Positions 31,800-40,760 of a DNA stretch of 64,000 nucleotides are shown here, in pieces. A model generated the notes under the pieces. The model made no database searches and was not told the DNA's origin. It was given only the letters and a program-made list of their open reading frames with translations. The position numbers were made by a program, and so were the translations under genes. Origin of the DNA: Rhizobium subbaraonis (GTDB lineage Bacteria > Pseudomonadota > Alphaproteobacteria > Rhizobiales > Rhizobiaceae); contig NZ_OBQD01000010.1 in the NCBI RefSeq assembly GCF_900220975.1, forward strand, positions 1 through 64,000. The letters are read 5' to 3'. Within the stretch, counting starts at the first letter, position 1, and every line of letters starts with the position of its first letter.

Positions 31800-32180
31800 T
31801 CAGTACCAGCCGACCGCCACCTGCGCCTCTTCCGACATGCGGTCCGGCGTCCACGGCGGATCGAATACCATCTTCACCTCGACGCCAGAGACGCCTTCGA
31901 CGGCGCCGACCGCATTCTCGACCCAGCCCGGCATTTCGCCTGCCACCGGGCACCCCGGCGCGGTCAGCGTCATGTCGATCTTGACCATGCGGTCGTCTTC
32001 GATGTCGATCTTGTAGATCAGGCCGAGTTCGAAGATGTCGGCGGGAATTTCGGGATCGTAGACCGTCTTCAGGGCCGAGATGATATCGTCGCTGAGGCGC
32101 GCCAGCTCATCTCCGGGGATTGCCGAATTGACGATCCCGTCTCGGGCATCGGTCTTGTCTTCGGTGGCATCGATAGACAT
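31800..32180 (-). CDS. sufT: SufT/MIP18-family (DUF59) Fe-S assembly protein, sufX position
   Basis: 126 residues from ATG 32180 (GAGGAG site seven bases upstream). The DUF59/PaaD-like core is ISALKTVYDPEIPADIFELG, then LIYKIDIEDDRMVKIDMTLT and APGCPVAGEMPGWVENAV, with the conserved Cys in TAPGCP. SufT proteins help maturation of Fe-S proteins under high demand. It lies between sufS and sufA, the slot called sufX in the agrobacterial operon. Confidence 0.9.
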   Translation of the reverse strand: MSIDATEDKTDARDGIVNSAIPGDELARLSDDIISALKTVYDPEIPADIFELGLIYKIDIEDDRMVKIDMTLTAPGCPVAGEMPGWVENAVGAVEGVSGVEVKMVFDPPWTPDRMSEEAQVAVGWY

Positions 32181-32190
32181 TTCGAACTCC

Positions 32191-33432
32191 TCAGGCGAAG
32201 AACTTGCGGGCATGGTCGAGCGCATCGGCCAGAACATCGACCTCGGCGCGGGTGTTGTACATGCCGAACGATGCGCGGCATGTGGAGGTCACGCCAAAGC
32301 GTTTCAAGAGCGGCTGGGCGCAATGGGTACCGGCGCGGACGGCGACACCTGCCCGGTCGATCACCATCGACACGTCATGGGCATGGATACCCTCCAGCTC
32401 GAAGGAGAAGATCGAGCCCTTGCCGGGCGCGGTCCCGAACATCTTCAGGGAATTGATGGACGACAGGCGTTCGTGAGCGTAGGCCGAAAGGTCCGCCTCG
32501 TGCGCCGAGATCGCCGCACGCCCGATCTTTTCCATGTAGTCGAGCGCGTAGCCGAGCCCGATCGCCTGCACAATCGGCGGCGTGCCGGCCTCGAAGCGGT
32601 GCGGCGGGTCATTGTAGGTGACGATGTCTTCCGTCACTTCCACGATCATCTCACCGCCGCCCTGGAACGGCCGCATCTGGCGTAGCCGCTCCTTCTTGCC
32701 GTACAGCACGCCGATGCCGGAAGGCCCGTAGAGCTTGTGGCCGGTCATCACGTACCAGTCGCAGTCGATGTCCTGCACGTCCACCGGCAGATGCACGGCC
32801 CCTTGCGAACCATCGACCAGCACCGGGATGCCGCGCTCGCGGGCGATCGCGCAGATCTCCTTCACCGGCACGATGGTGCCGAGCGCGTTCGACATGTGCG
32901 TGATCGCGATCAGCTTCGTCTTTTCGGTGAGGCATTTGACGAAGTCCTCGACGTGGAACGCGCCCGTATCGTCCACCGGTGCCCAGACGAGCTTCGCACC
33001 CTGTCGTTCGCGGATGAAATGCCAGGGAACGATGTTGGAATGATGCTCCATGATCGAGATGACGATCTCGTCGCCTTCCCCGATGTTCGGCATGCCATAT
33101 CCGTACGCCACCGTGTTGATCGCCTCTGTCGAGGACTTGGTGAAGACGATATCGTCAACCGAGGGTGCATTCAGGAACCGCCGCACCTTTTCGCGCGCGG
33201 CTTCATAGGCATCGGTTGCCGCGTTCGAGAGGAAATGCAGGCCGCGATGGACGTTCGCATACTCGTTCGAATAGGCATGCGCCACCGCATCGATCACGAC
33301 CTGCGGCTTCTGCGCGGAGGCGCCGTTGTCGAGATAGACCAGCGGCTTGCCGTAGACTTCGCGCGACAGGATCGGAAAATCCCGGCGGATCGCCTCGACG
33401 TCATAGCTGGAAACCGGCTTGATCTGGTTCAT
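32191..33432 (-). CDS. sufS: Cysteine desulfurase SufS
   Basis: 413 residues, type II (SufS-like) cysteine desulfurase with PLP lysine Lys233 in MTGHKLYGPSGIGVLYG and active-site Cys371 in RAGTHCAQPLLKRF, typical of the short SufS loop. It mobilises sulfur from cysteine for cluster building on SufBCD. No SufE gene is in the operon. The ATG at 33432 is the first codon after the sufD stop at 33446 and starts MNQIKPVSSYDVEAIRRDFP, as expected. This is one of two desulfurases in this operon. Confidence 0.95.
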   Translation of the reverse strand: MNQIKPVSSYDVEAIRRDFPILSREVYGKPLVYLDNGASAQKPQVVIDAVAHAYSNEYANVHRGLHFLSNAATDAYEAAREKVRRFLNAPSVDDIVFTKSSTEAINTVAYGYGMPNIGEGDEIVISIMEHHSNIVPWHFIRERQGAKLVWAPVDDTGAFHVEDFVKCLTEKTKLIAITHMSNALGTIVPVKEICAIARERGIPVLVDGSQGAVHLPVDVQDIDCDWYVMTGHKLYGPSGIGVLYGKKERLRQMRPFQGGGEMIVEVTEDIVTYNDPPHRFEAGTPPIVQAIGLGYALDYMEKIGRAAISAHEADLSAYAHERLSSINSLKMFGTAPGKGSIFSFELEGIHAHDVSMVIDRAGVAVRAGTHCAQPLLKRFGVTSTCRASFGMYNTRAEVDVLADALDHARKFFA

Positions 33433-33445
33433 CTCGACAATCCCG

Positions 33446-34720
33446 TCACGCGTGCTTTTCCAGCCAGTCGGAAATGACGCCTTCCAGCGCCTCCACCAGC
33501 GTCTCGTCTTCCAGTTCCTCGACGATCTCGGCGACAAACGCGTTGACCAGCATGGCGCGTGCCTTGTTCTCCGGAACGCCGCGCGCCATCAGGTAGAACA
33601 GCTGCGTGTGGTCGATGTCGATCACCGTCGCACCGTGTCCGCACTGGACGTCGTCGGCGAAGATCTCCAGCTCAGGCTTGGCCGAGAACTCGGCATCGTC
33701 GGAGAGCAGCAGCGTGTTGCAAGACATCTTCGCGTCGGTCTTCTGCGCGTCCTGTGCGACGCGGATCTGCCCCTGGAACACGCCGCGGGCGCGGTCAAGG
33801 ACGACATTGCGGATGACTTCGGTCGAGGTCGTATGCGGAACGTCATGGCCGACGGTAAAGGTCACGTCCGTGTGGCTCTCGCCGCCGAGAAGGTTGATGC
33901 CGCGCAAGGTCAGGTCGGAGCCCTCGCCGGCAACGGCGATATGGATCTCCTGCCGGACGAGCTTGCCGCCGCCATTGATGACATACAGGCGCAGCTTTGC
34001 GTTGGCGCCGAGTTCGGCCTTGAACTGTGCGAGATGCGTATCCGCCTCGCCTTCCGACTGGAAGATGATCCAGGTGACCTCGGCATCGTCTGCCAGCCGC
34101 ATGTCGGTGACGGATGTGACAAGTGCCGCATCCTCGCCGGTCGCCAGATGCCGCTCGATCACCGTTGCCTTGGCGCCGGCACCGAACCGCACCGGAAAGC
34201 GCGTGTTGACCTGGCCGCAATTCTGCACCGACTGGATCTCGATTGGCGCTTCGAAAGCAGCACCCTCGGCAATCTCGACGATCAGGCCGTCGCGCACGAA
34301 CGACCCGTTGATGCGCCCGATGACGTCGTCGGCGTCGCGGGCGACGAGCCCTGCTGCAGCCGATCCGTCAAGCAGCGTATCGGCGTAACTCTTGGCCGTG
34401 ATGCCCTCCGGCAGCAACCGCGTATGCGCCTTGCCGTTGACGACCGAAAGCACCGTGGAGCCCGGCACGATCGGCTCGACCCTCTGGGCGCTGGCGCCGT
34501 GAAGGAATGCCGGCACGGACTTCAGCAGTGCCTTCAGATCCGTATAGTGCCATGCCTCGACGCGACGCGTCGGCAGGCCGGCCTCCTTCAGGTCGCTCAA
34601 CAGCGTATCGCGGGCAAGAAGCGTTGCGCCGTCGCCCGGCAGTTCGCCGACCTGTTCGTTATAGGATTCGACCAGAGCTGCTTCCGCCGCCGTCAGCTTG
34701 ATCCCTGCTTGGATGTTCAT
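33446..34720 (-). CDS. sufD: Fe-S scaffold component SufD
   Basis: 424 residues. It shares the beta-helix core of SufB (for example FPVRFGAGAKATVIERHLAT, and AKMSCNTLLLSDDAEFSAKP, LEIFADDVQCGHGATVID with the conserved His/Cys region) but is shorter and lacks the extended SufB N-terminus. It forms the SufBC2D complex with the neighbouring gene products. The start MNIQAGIKLTAAEAALVESY at 34720 skips 23 leading codons that lack support. Confidence 0.94.
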   Translation of the reverse strand: MNIQAGIKLTAAEAALVESYNEQVGELPGDGATLLARDTLLSDLKEAGLPTRRVEAWHYTDLKALLKSVPAFLHGASAQRVEPIVPGSTVLSVVNGKAHTRLLPEGITAKSYADTLLDGSAAAGLVARDADDVIGRINGSFVRDGLIVEIAEGAAFEAPIEIQSVQNCGQVNTRFPVRFGAGAKATVIERHLATGEDAALVTSVTDMRLADDAEVTWIIFQSEGEADTHLAQFKAELGANAKLRLYVINGGGKLVRQEIHIAVAGEGSDLTLRGINLLGGESHTDVTFTVGHDVPHTTSTEVIRNVVLDRARGVFQGQIRVAQDAQKTDAKMSCNTLLLSDDAEFSAKPELEIFADDVQCGHGATVIDIDHTQLFYLMARGVPENKARAMLVNAFVAEIVEELEDETLVEALEGVISDWLEKHA

Positions 34721-34739
34721 GGATCGCGTCCTTCCCGGC

Positions 34740-35495
34740 TCAGGCGGCTGCCCCGATGATATCGGCATAGCCGTTGGCTTCGAGTTCATGCGCCAGCGTC
34801 TTGTCGCCCGACTTGATCACCTGGCCCTTGTAGAGCACATGCACGGTATCAGGCACGATGTAGTCGAGCAGGCGCTGGTAGTGGGTGATGACGATCACGG
34901 ACCGATCCGGCGCACGCAGCGCGTTGACGCCGTCGGCGACGATCTTCAGCGCGTCGATGTCGAGGCCGGAGTCCGTTTCGTCCAGCACGCAGAGCTTCGG
35001 CTCGAGAAGTGCCATCTGCAGGATTTCGGCGCGCTTCTTTTCGCCGCCGGAAAAACCGACGTTGAGCGGACGGCGCAGCATCTCGGGCGAGATCTGCAGC
35101 TCGGCGGCCGCCTCCTTGACGCGACGCATGAAGTCCGGCGTCGTCAGTTCGTCCTCGCCGCGCGCCTTGCGCTGCTCGTTCATCGCAACCTTGAGGAACT
35201 GCATGGTGGCGACGCCGGGGATTTCGACCGGATATTGGAAGGCCAGGAACACGCCCTTCGCCGCGCGCTCCGCGGGATCGAGCTCGAGGATGCTCTCGCC
35301 GTTGTAGAGAATATCGCCCTCGGTAACCTCGTAGTCCTCGCGGCCGGCAAGAATGTAGGAGAGCGTCGACTTGCCCGAACCGTTCGGCCCCATGATGGCG
35401 GCGACCTCGCCGTCGTTGACGGTCAGGTTCAGCCCACGGATGATCTCGGTGCCGTCCTCGGCGATGCGTGCGTGCAGGTTCTTGATTTCAAGCAT
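34740..35495 (-). CDS. sufC: Fe-S assembly ATPase SufC
   Basis: 251 residues, soluble ABC ATPase. Walker A is GPNGSGKSTLSY, the signature is FSGGEKKRAEILQ, Walker B is LCVLDETDSGLDIDALK and the switch His is VITHYQRLL. The D/E-rich LDETDSGLD loop is specific for SufC. It powers SufBC2D. The ATG at 35495 starts with MLEIKNLHARI; an earlier start at 35576 would run into the next gene. Confidence 0.95.
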   Translation of the reverse strand: MLEIKNLHARIAEDGTEIIRGLNLTVNDGEVAAIMGPNGSGKSTLSYILAGREDYEVTEGDILYNGESILELDPAERAAKGVFLAFQYPVEIPGVATMQFLKVAMNEQRKARGEDELTTPDFMRRVKEAAAELQISPEMLRRPLNVGFSGGEKKRAEILQMALLEPKLCVLDETDSGLDIDALKIVADGVNALRAPDRSVIVITHYQRLLDYIVPDTVHVLYKGQVIKSGDKTLAHELEANGYADIIGAAA

Positions 35496-35505
35496 TTCGT
35501 ATCTC

Positions 35506-35700
35506 TCAATCTTCTTTCTTGCTTCCGAACAGGAAGCGATCACTGGGTTCCAGCCAGAACACAATCGCCAGGACAATTGCGGAAACCAGTCCGATTCCCC
35601 TTGCCCATGACCAACCGGCGATCAGTCCGGCGACGCCGAGGAAAAGACCTAAGACCGAGAGGAAGATGGTCAACACCATCAGCTTCAGCCCGAACGTCAT
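35506..35700 (-). CDS. Small membrane protein between sufB and sufC
   Basis: 64 residues with two membrane helices (MVLTIFLSVLGLFLGVAGLI and GIGLVSAIVLAIVFWLE) and a charged C-terminus (SDRFLFGSKKED). Its stop is 11 bases before the sufC start, and its start lies 31 bases downstream of the sufB stop, so it is embedded in the suf operon. I do not recognise the family. A role linked to Suf is suggested only by position; a membrane partner is not part of the known SufBCD machine. Confidence 0.65.
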   Translation of the reverse strand: MTFGLKLMVLTIFLSVLGLFLGVAGLIAGWSWARGIGLVSAIVLAIVFWLEPSDRFLFGSKKED

Positions 35701-35731
35701 ATTGTCCCTCGACCCTCAAATGTATCTGCGG

Positions 35732-37201
35732 CTAGCCGACCGAGCCTTCCAGCGAGATGCTGATCAGCTTCTGCGCCTCGACGGCGAATTCCATCGGCAG
35801 TTCCTGGATCACTTCCTTGACGAAGCCGTTGACGATCAGCGCGATCGCCGCTTCCTCAGGGATGCCGCGCTGCAGGCAGTAGAACAGCTGGTCCTCGGAG
35901 ATCTTCGAGGTCGTCGCCTCGTGCTCGAACTGGGCCGACGAATTCTTCGCCTCGATATAGGGCACGGTATGCGCGCCGCAGCGGTCACCGATCAGGAGCG
36001 AATCGCACTGGGTGAAGTTGCGCGCGTTCTCCGCCTTCCGGTGGGTCGAGACCTGGCCGCGATAGGTGTTCTGCGAGACGCCGGCGGCAATGCCCTTCGA
36101 GATGATGCGGCTCGACGTGTTCTTGCCGAGGTGGATCATCTTCGTGCCAGAATCGATCTGCTGGTGGCCGTTCGAAACGGCGATCGAGTAGAACTCGCCG
36201 CGCGAACCGTCGCCGCGCAGAACGCAGGACGGATACTTCCAGGTGATCGCCGAACCGGTTTCCACCTGCGTCCAGGAGATCTTCGAATTCTTGCCGCGGC
36301 AATCCCCACGCTTGGTGACGAAGTTGTAGATGCCCCCCTTGCCTTCCTTGTCGCCCGGATACCAGTTCTGGACGGTGGAATACTTGATCTCGGCATCGTC
36401 CATCGCCACGAGCTCGACCACGGCCGCATGCAGCTGGTTCTCGTCGCGCTGCGGCGCGGTGCAGCCCTCGAGGTAGGACACGTAGGCGCCTTCCTCGGCA
36501 ATGATCAGCGTGCGCTCGAACTGGCCGGTGTTCTTCTCGTTGATGCGGAAGTAGGTGGAAAGCTCCATCGGGCAGCGCACGCCCTTCGGAACGAACACGA
36601 ACGAGCCGTCGGTGAACACCGCCGAGTTCAGCGTCGCATAGAAGTTGTCGGTCGTCGGTACGACGGAGCCGAGATACTTCTTCACCAGCTCCGGATACTC
36701 GCGGATCGCCTCGGAGATCGACATGAAGATCACGCCGGCTTTCTTCAGCTCTTCCTTGAAGGTCGTGACGACCGAGACCGAATCGAACACGGCGTCGACG
36801 GCGATCTTCGAGGTCTGCACGCCGGCCAGGATCTCCTGCTCGCGCAGCGGAATGCCGAGCTTCTCGTAGGTCTTCAGAATTTCCGGATCGACGTCGTCGA
36901 TCGACATCGGGCCGCTCTGGTTCTTCGGCGCGGCATAGTAGTAGAGGTCGTTAAAGTCGATCTTCGGATAATCGACGCGCGCCCACGTCGGCTCTTCCAG
37001 CGTCAGCCAGCGGCGATAGGCGTCCAGGCGCCATTCGAGCATCCACTCGGGCTCGCTCTTCTTGGCCGAAATGAAGCGGATGATCTCTTCGGAAAGGCCC
37101 TTCGGCGCCTTTTCCATTTCGATCGTCGTCTCGAATCCGTATTTGTACTGGTCTACGTCAATCTGACGGACCTGGTCGATCGTTTCCTGCACCGCAGGCA
37201 T
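35732..37201 (-). CDS. sufB: Fe-S scaffold protein SufB
   Basis: 489 residues, the long form. It begins [20 protein letters not shown] at 37201 with a GGAG site seven bases upstream (an earlier start at 37246 is not needed). Typical blocks: [100 protein letters not shown]. It is the scaffold on which clusters form, with SufC and SufD. Followed downstream by the small membrane protein and sufC. Confidence 0.96.
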   Translation of the reverse strand: MPAVQETIDQVRQIDVDQYKYGFETTIEMEKAPKGLSEEIIRFISAKKSEPEWMLEWRLDAYRRWLTLEEPTWARVDYPKIDFNDLYYYAAPKNQSGPMSIDDVDPEILKTYEKLGIPLREQEILAGVQTSKIAVDAVFDSVSVVTTFKEELKKAGVIFMSISEAIREYPELVKKYLGSVVPTTDNFYATLNSAVFTDGSFVFVPKGVRCPMELSTYFRINEKNTGQFERTLIIAEEGAYVSYLEGCTAPQRDENQLHAAVVELVAMDDAEIKYSTVQNWYPGDKEGKGGIYNFVTKRGDCRGKNSKISWTQVETGSAITWKYPSCVLRGDGSRGEFYSIAVSNGHQQIDSGTKMIHLGKNTSSRIISKGIAAGVSQNTYRGQVSTHRKAENARNFTQCDSLLIGDRCGAHTVPYIEAKNSSAQFEHEATTSKISEDQLFYCLQRGIPEEAAIALIVNGFVKEVIQELPMEFAVEAQKLISISLEGSVG

Positions 37202-37336
37202 CTCGTTCTCCAATCTTTCCGGATCCAAGGTCCGGAAGCTTGTCAACGTCTGGCGGGTTTCCGCCGGTTATGTAGGCGCCAGAAGGGGCTTTTCACACCT
37301 TTTGGCAAGCAAAATCTTGCGCTTTTGCAACTTTCA

Positions 37337-38506
37337 TCAGGCCGCAGCGACACCTTGCCGCCGCCGGCCCGCAATCCTGCCGAACGCTTCGAGAAAGCGC
37401 TCGACATCCGTCTCTGTCGTCGTTGAACCCAGTGAGACGCGCAGCGCCCCGAGCCCCGCATCGAACCCCATGGCCGTCAGCACGTGGCTGGCGCCGACCT
37501 TGCCCGAGGAGCAGGCTGAGCCCGCCGATATCGCAATCCCCTCGAGATCGAAGGCGATCTGTCCGGTCTCGGACTTCAGTCCCGGCAGACTGAAAAAGGT
37601 CGTGTTGCACAGGCGCGAAACGTCGCGGCCATGGATGATCACGTCGCCTGCCAGCTCGGTCATCCGCGCTTCCATCCCGTCGCGCAGGCGTAAAATCGCA
37701 GCCGTGCGCTCCTCCAGCCCGCCTGTCGCCTCGCGCGCCGCTGCGGCAAAACCGGCGATGGCCGTCGCATTCTCGGTACCGGAGCGATGACCCTTTTCCT
37801 GCCCGCCGCCATGGATGAGCACTTTCGGCATCAGCACCTCGCCGCGCGAGACGAGCGCACCGGCGCCCTTCGGTCCGGAGAGCTTGTGCGCCGAGAGGAT
37901 CATGAAGTCGGCATCGAGTTCGATGATCGACAGCGGCAACCGGCCCGCGGCCTGCACGGCATCGACCACGAATATGCCGCCGGCCTTATGGACGATATCC
38001 GCAGCCTGCCGCACCGGCTGCACGATACCGGTTTCGTTGTTGGCCAGCATGATGGCGACCATCGGCAGCCCCGCGGCCCTATCGTGGGCTTCGAGAAGAG
38101 CCTTCAGCGCGTCCAGATCGACGAGACCGGCCGGCGTGACGGGAATTTCGGTGACGTTTTCCCGATCGAAACGCCCACCCTCGCGCACGGCCGGATGTTC
38201 GATTGCCGAGACATAGAGCCTGCCGACCGAAAGAGGTGTCCGTCCCATGCGGAAATCGGGGGTCAGGACCATGTTGGCGGCCTCGGTCGCGCCGCTGGTG
38301 AAGATCACATGCGCGGGTTCCGCACCGACCAGCGCCGCAACGTCACGGCGCGCACCGTCGATCAGCGCGCGCACCGCCCGCCCCTCGCCATGCACAGACG
38401 AGGGATTGCCCTGCAGGTCGAGCGCGGACAGGACAGACTCGCGCGCCGCAGCCGAAAGCGGCGCGGTCGCGTTCCAGTCCAGATATGTCCTCTTCCGTCC
38501 AGACAT
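37337..38506 (-). CDS. sufS2: Cysteine desulfurase, NifS/IscS-type (sufS2 position)
   Basis: 389 residues, type I (NifS/IscS-like) desulfurase. PLP lysine Lys208 is in ILSAHKLSGPKGAGA, and the active Cys332 sits in an extended loop, SAGSACSSGKVGAS. It is the first gene of the suf operon, 135 bases ahead of sufB. The order matches the sufS2BCDS1XA operon described for Agrobacterium. Two desulfurases of different types in one operon may serve different demands; IscU and HscBA are not present here. Confidence 0.93.
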   Translation of the reverse strand: MSGRKRTYLDWNATAPLSAAARESVLSALDLQGNPSSVHGEGRAVRALIDGARRDVAALVGAEPAHVIFTSGATEAANMVLTPDFRMGRTPLSVGRLYVSAIEHPAVREGGRFDRENVTEIPVTPAGLVDLDALKALLEAHDRAAGLPMVAIMLANNETGIVQPVRQAADIVHKAGGIFVVDAVQAAGRLPLSIIELDADFMILSAHKLSGPKGAGALVSRGEVLMPKVLIHGGGQEKGHRSGTENATAIAGFAAAAREATGGLEERTAAILRLRDGMEARMTELAGDVIIHGRDVSRLCNTTFFSLPGLKSETGQIAFDLEGIAISAGSACSSGKVGASHVLTAMGFDAGLGALRVSLGSTTTETDVERFLEAFGRIAGRRRQGVAAA

Positions 38507-38620
38507 GATCGCAAATCAGCTCCAATGTGCTCCTATGGCAGCGCGGCGAGCATTTTTCTTGAAATTTCCGCCGGGCTTGCCGTAAGAGACGAACCTCGAT
38601 ACGCGCATAGCGTAGCAAAG

Positions 38621-38637
38621 TTTCGAATGGTTCTAAA
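38621..38637. promoter_or_regulatory. Irr-type iron control element (ICE) upstream of the suf operon
   Basis: TTTCGAA-TGG-TTCTAAA matches, with one mismatch in 14 fixed positions, the ICE dyad that I know for Irr in rhizobia (TTTAGAA-N3-TTCTAAA). It lies 115 bases before the sufS2 start, in the divergent region with the alpha/beta hydrolase gene (38725). On the minus strand a TTGACG -35 at about 38664-38669 with TAGAAA at -10 places the box just downstream of the promoter. Irr would repress suf at low iron. The match is seen; regulator identity is from family knowledge. Confidence 0.6.
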
Positions 38638-38724
38638 CTAGTTTCTAGAAAAGCTGACTGGTTTCGTCAAGACTTCCAGCGCGGTCGAAACGGTTTTTGA
38701 TCCGCAAAACACGTCGGAGTACGA

Positions 38725-39402
38725 ATGCCCGAAATCATCTTCAACGGACCTGCCGGTCGCCTCGAAGGCCGCTACCAGCCTTCGAAGCAGAAGAACGCCC
38801 CGATCGCGATCATCCTGCACCCGCACCCGCAGTTCGGCGGCACGATGAACAACCAGATCGTCTACCAGCTCTTCTACATGTTCCAGAAGCGCGGCTTCAC
38901 CACGCTGCGCTTCAACTTCCGCGGCATCGGCCGCAGCCAGGGCGAGTTCGATCATGGCGCGGGCGAGCTTTCCGATGCGGCATCCGCGCTCGACTGGGTA
39001 CAGAGCCTGCATCCGGATTCCAAGAGCTGCTGGGTGGCTGGCTACTCCTTCGGCGCCTGGATCGGCATGCAGCTTCTGATGCGCCGGCCGGAGATCGAGG
39101 GCTTCATGTCCATCGCTCCGCAGCCGAACATCTACGACTTCTCCTTCCTCGCCCCCTGCCCGTCCTCCGGCCTGATCATCAACGGCGATGCCGACAAGGT
39201 AGCACCGGAAAAGGACGTCAACGGCCTGGTCGAGAAGCTAAAGGCGCAGAAGGGCATCCTGATCACGCACAAGACCGTGCCCGGCGCCAACCACTTCTTC
39301 AACGGCCAGGTGGAGACACTGATGGCCGAATGCGAGGACTACCTCGATCGCCGCCTCGCCGGCGAACTGACGCCGGAACCGGCTGCAAAGCGCATCCGGT
39401 AA
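38725..39402 (+). CDS. Alpha/beta hydrolase
   Basis: 225 residues, with the alpha/beta hydrolase fold of the group often annotated as dienelactone hydrolase-like: IAIILHPHPQFGGTMNNQIV near the start, FNFRGIGRSQGEFDHGAGEL, nucleophile Ser in the elbow VAGYSFGAWIG, an acid residue in INGDADKVAP and His in VPGANHFFNG. Substrate unknown. It is divergent from the suf operon, and the 218-base gap between them contains the iron box. A hairpin follows at 39435-39464. Confidence 0.88.
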   Translation: MPEIIFNGPAGRLEGRYQPSKQKNAPIAIILHPHPQFGGTMNNQIVYQLFYMFQKRGFTTLRFNFRGIGRSQGEFDHGAGELSDAASALDWVQSLHPDSKSCWVAGYSFGAWIGMQLLMRRPEIEGFMSIAPQPNIYDFSFLAPCPSSGLIINGDADKVAPEKDVNGLVEKLKAQKGILITHKTVPGANHFFNGQVETLMAECEDYLDRRLAGELTPEPAAKRIR

Positions 39403-39434
39403 TCCCACGCCGCCCGCCGATCCGGGCACACCGC

Positions 39435-39464
39435 CACCATCCTCGGGGTTGTCCCGGGATGGTG
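39435..39464. terminator. Hairpin between hydrolase gene and anmK, possible bidirectional terminator
   Basis: CACCATCCTCGGG (39435-39447) pairs with CCCGGGATGGTG (39453-39464) with one extra T in the left arm and a short loop. It sits between the convergent ends of the hydrolase gene (39402) and anmK (39536). On the plus strand it is followed by only a short ACTTT tract, so termination would be weak or factor-dependent. Convergent placement favours a terminator over a repeat. Confidence 0.45.
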
Positions 39465-39535
39465 CACTTTAGGAGACCGAGCCGCCCCACCGGGCCATCT
39501 GCAAGGGGAAGGAGGCGGGAGCGATCCTGAGGCGC

Positions 39536-40660
39536 TCAGTCCGGCACAGCCAGCACACCTCCGGTAATCGCTGTCCCCACCCCTGTCGTCCCCGGAAAGG
39601 TCAGCGGCAACCCGTCAAGCGAGCGCACCGCGAGATAGGCCCATGCCTCCGCTTCCATGCTGTCGCCGTTCAGGTCCACAGCTTCCGCCGGCATCACCTG
39701 CGCACCTTGCGCCGCGGCGAGTTCTTCCAGGTCGCCCATGATGACGCGGTTCAGCCGGCCGCCACCGCAGACGATATAGGTCTTCGGCATCTGCGGCAGG
39801 TGCCCCGCGGACTTCAGGATCGCAGCAGCCGTGACGTGAGCCAGCGTCCGCGCGCCATCCTCCAGCGAAGCGTCCGGGCCGGTCGGGGGCGAAAAATCGT
39901 TTCGGTCGAGCGACCTGCGCTCTGGCGCGGCGAAAAACGGATGGTCGAGATAGCGTGCGGCAAGGGCCGCGAGCACCCGCCCCTCGCTCGCGATCATCCC
40001 GCCCTGGTCGAAGGGGATGCCGGCCTGCACCTCCACCCACTGGTCGATCAGCGTATTGCCCGGCCCGCTGTCGAAGGCAGCGATCTCGCCGTCGGGCCCG
40101 ACATAGGTGAGGTTGGAAATTCCCCCGATATTGACGAAAACGACCGGAAAGGCGCAAACCGCCGCCAGGTTGCGGGCCAGAGCCGCATGATAAACCGGAA
40201 TGAGCGGCGCGCCCTGCCCGCCGTGGGCCATGTCGTTCGCTCGCATGTCGTAGACGACGGCGATACCGGTCTGGCGCGAGAGCAGCGCCCCGTCGCCGAT
40301 CTGCACCGTCAGCCGCTGGTCCGGGCGGTGTAGCACCGTCTGACCGTGAAAGCCGACGACGTCGATATCGCCTGCTGCCAGCCCGTTCTCCGAAAGGAAC
40401 GCCGACACGGCCTCCGCGTGGCGAAGCGTCAGTTCCCGTTCGAGCGCGGCGAGATCGCCCGGCCGGTCATCGCGCCGGGTGATCGCCTTCGCACTTTCGA
40501 GCGCCGCCTGCAACCGCCTGCGGAAGGCGGGATCGTAGGCAAACCCTCTCGCCGGCCCGCGCCCGACCATGTCGGCGCCGTCCGTCCGCAAAAGCGCCAC
40601 GTCGATGCCGTCCATGCTGGTGCCGCTCATCAGCCCGATCGCCGTTCGTATCTTTTCCAT
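39536..40660 (-). CDS. anmK: Anhydro-N-acetylmuramic acid kinase
   Basis: 374 residues. Sugar-kinase fold with the family start [16 protein letters not shown], then [52 protein letters not shown] and [12 protein letters not shown]. It phosphorylates 1,6-anhydro-MurNAc released during cell-wall recycling, opening the anhydro ring. It is divergent from tyrS with a 100-bp gap. No other recycling genes are adjacent. Confidence 0.95.
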   Translation of the reverse strand: MEKIRTAIGLMSGTSMDGIDVALLRTDGADMVGRGPARGFAYDPAFRRRLQAALESAKAITRRDDRPGDLAALERELTLRHAEAVSAFLSENGLAAGDIDVVGFHGQTVLHRPDQRLTVQIGDGALLSRQTGIAVVYDMRANDMAHGGQGAPLIPVYHAALARNLAAVCAFPVVFVNIGGISNLTYVGPDGEIAAFDSGPGNTLIDQWVEVQAGIPFDQGGMIASEGRVLAALAARYLDHPFFAAPERRSLDRNDFSPPTGPDASLEDGARTLAHVTAAAILKSAGHLPQMPKTYIVCGGGRLNRVIMGDLEELAAAQGAQVMPAEAVDLNGDSMEAEAWAYLAVRSLDGLPLTFPGTTGVGTAITGGVLAVPD

Positions 40661-40760
40661 GCCGAAATCCCGGAATCACTTTTGGAGTGATTATGCGCAA
40701 AAACAGTGCTAGATGCCGCGCCATTCGTTCACATGAGCTCCCCTACAAGAGAGAAGACCA

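Noticed and set aside
33419-37426. Several plus-strand frames of 250-630 codons opposite sufS, sufD, sufC and sufB
   Set aside because: The minus strand carries a complete suf operon with conserved active-site residues; the plus-strand frames are His/Arg-rich shadows.
38635-38644. Ten-base palindrome AAACTAGTTT next to the iron box
   Set aside because: It overlaps the end of the better-matching ICE motif and does not extend further; short A/T palindromes are common in promoters.
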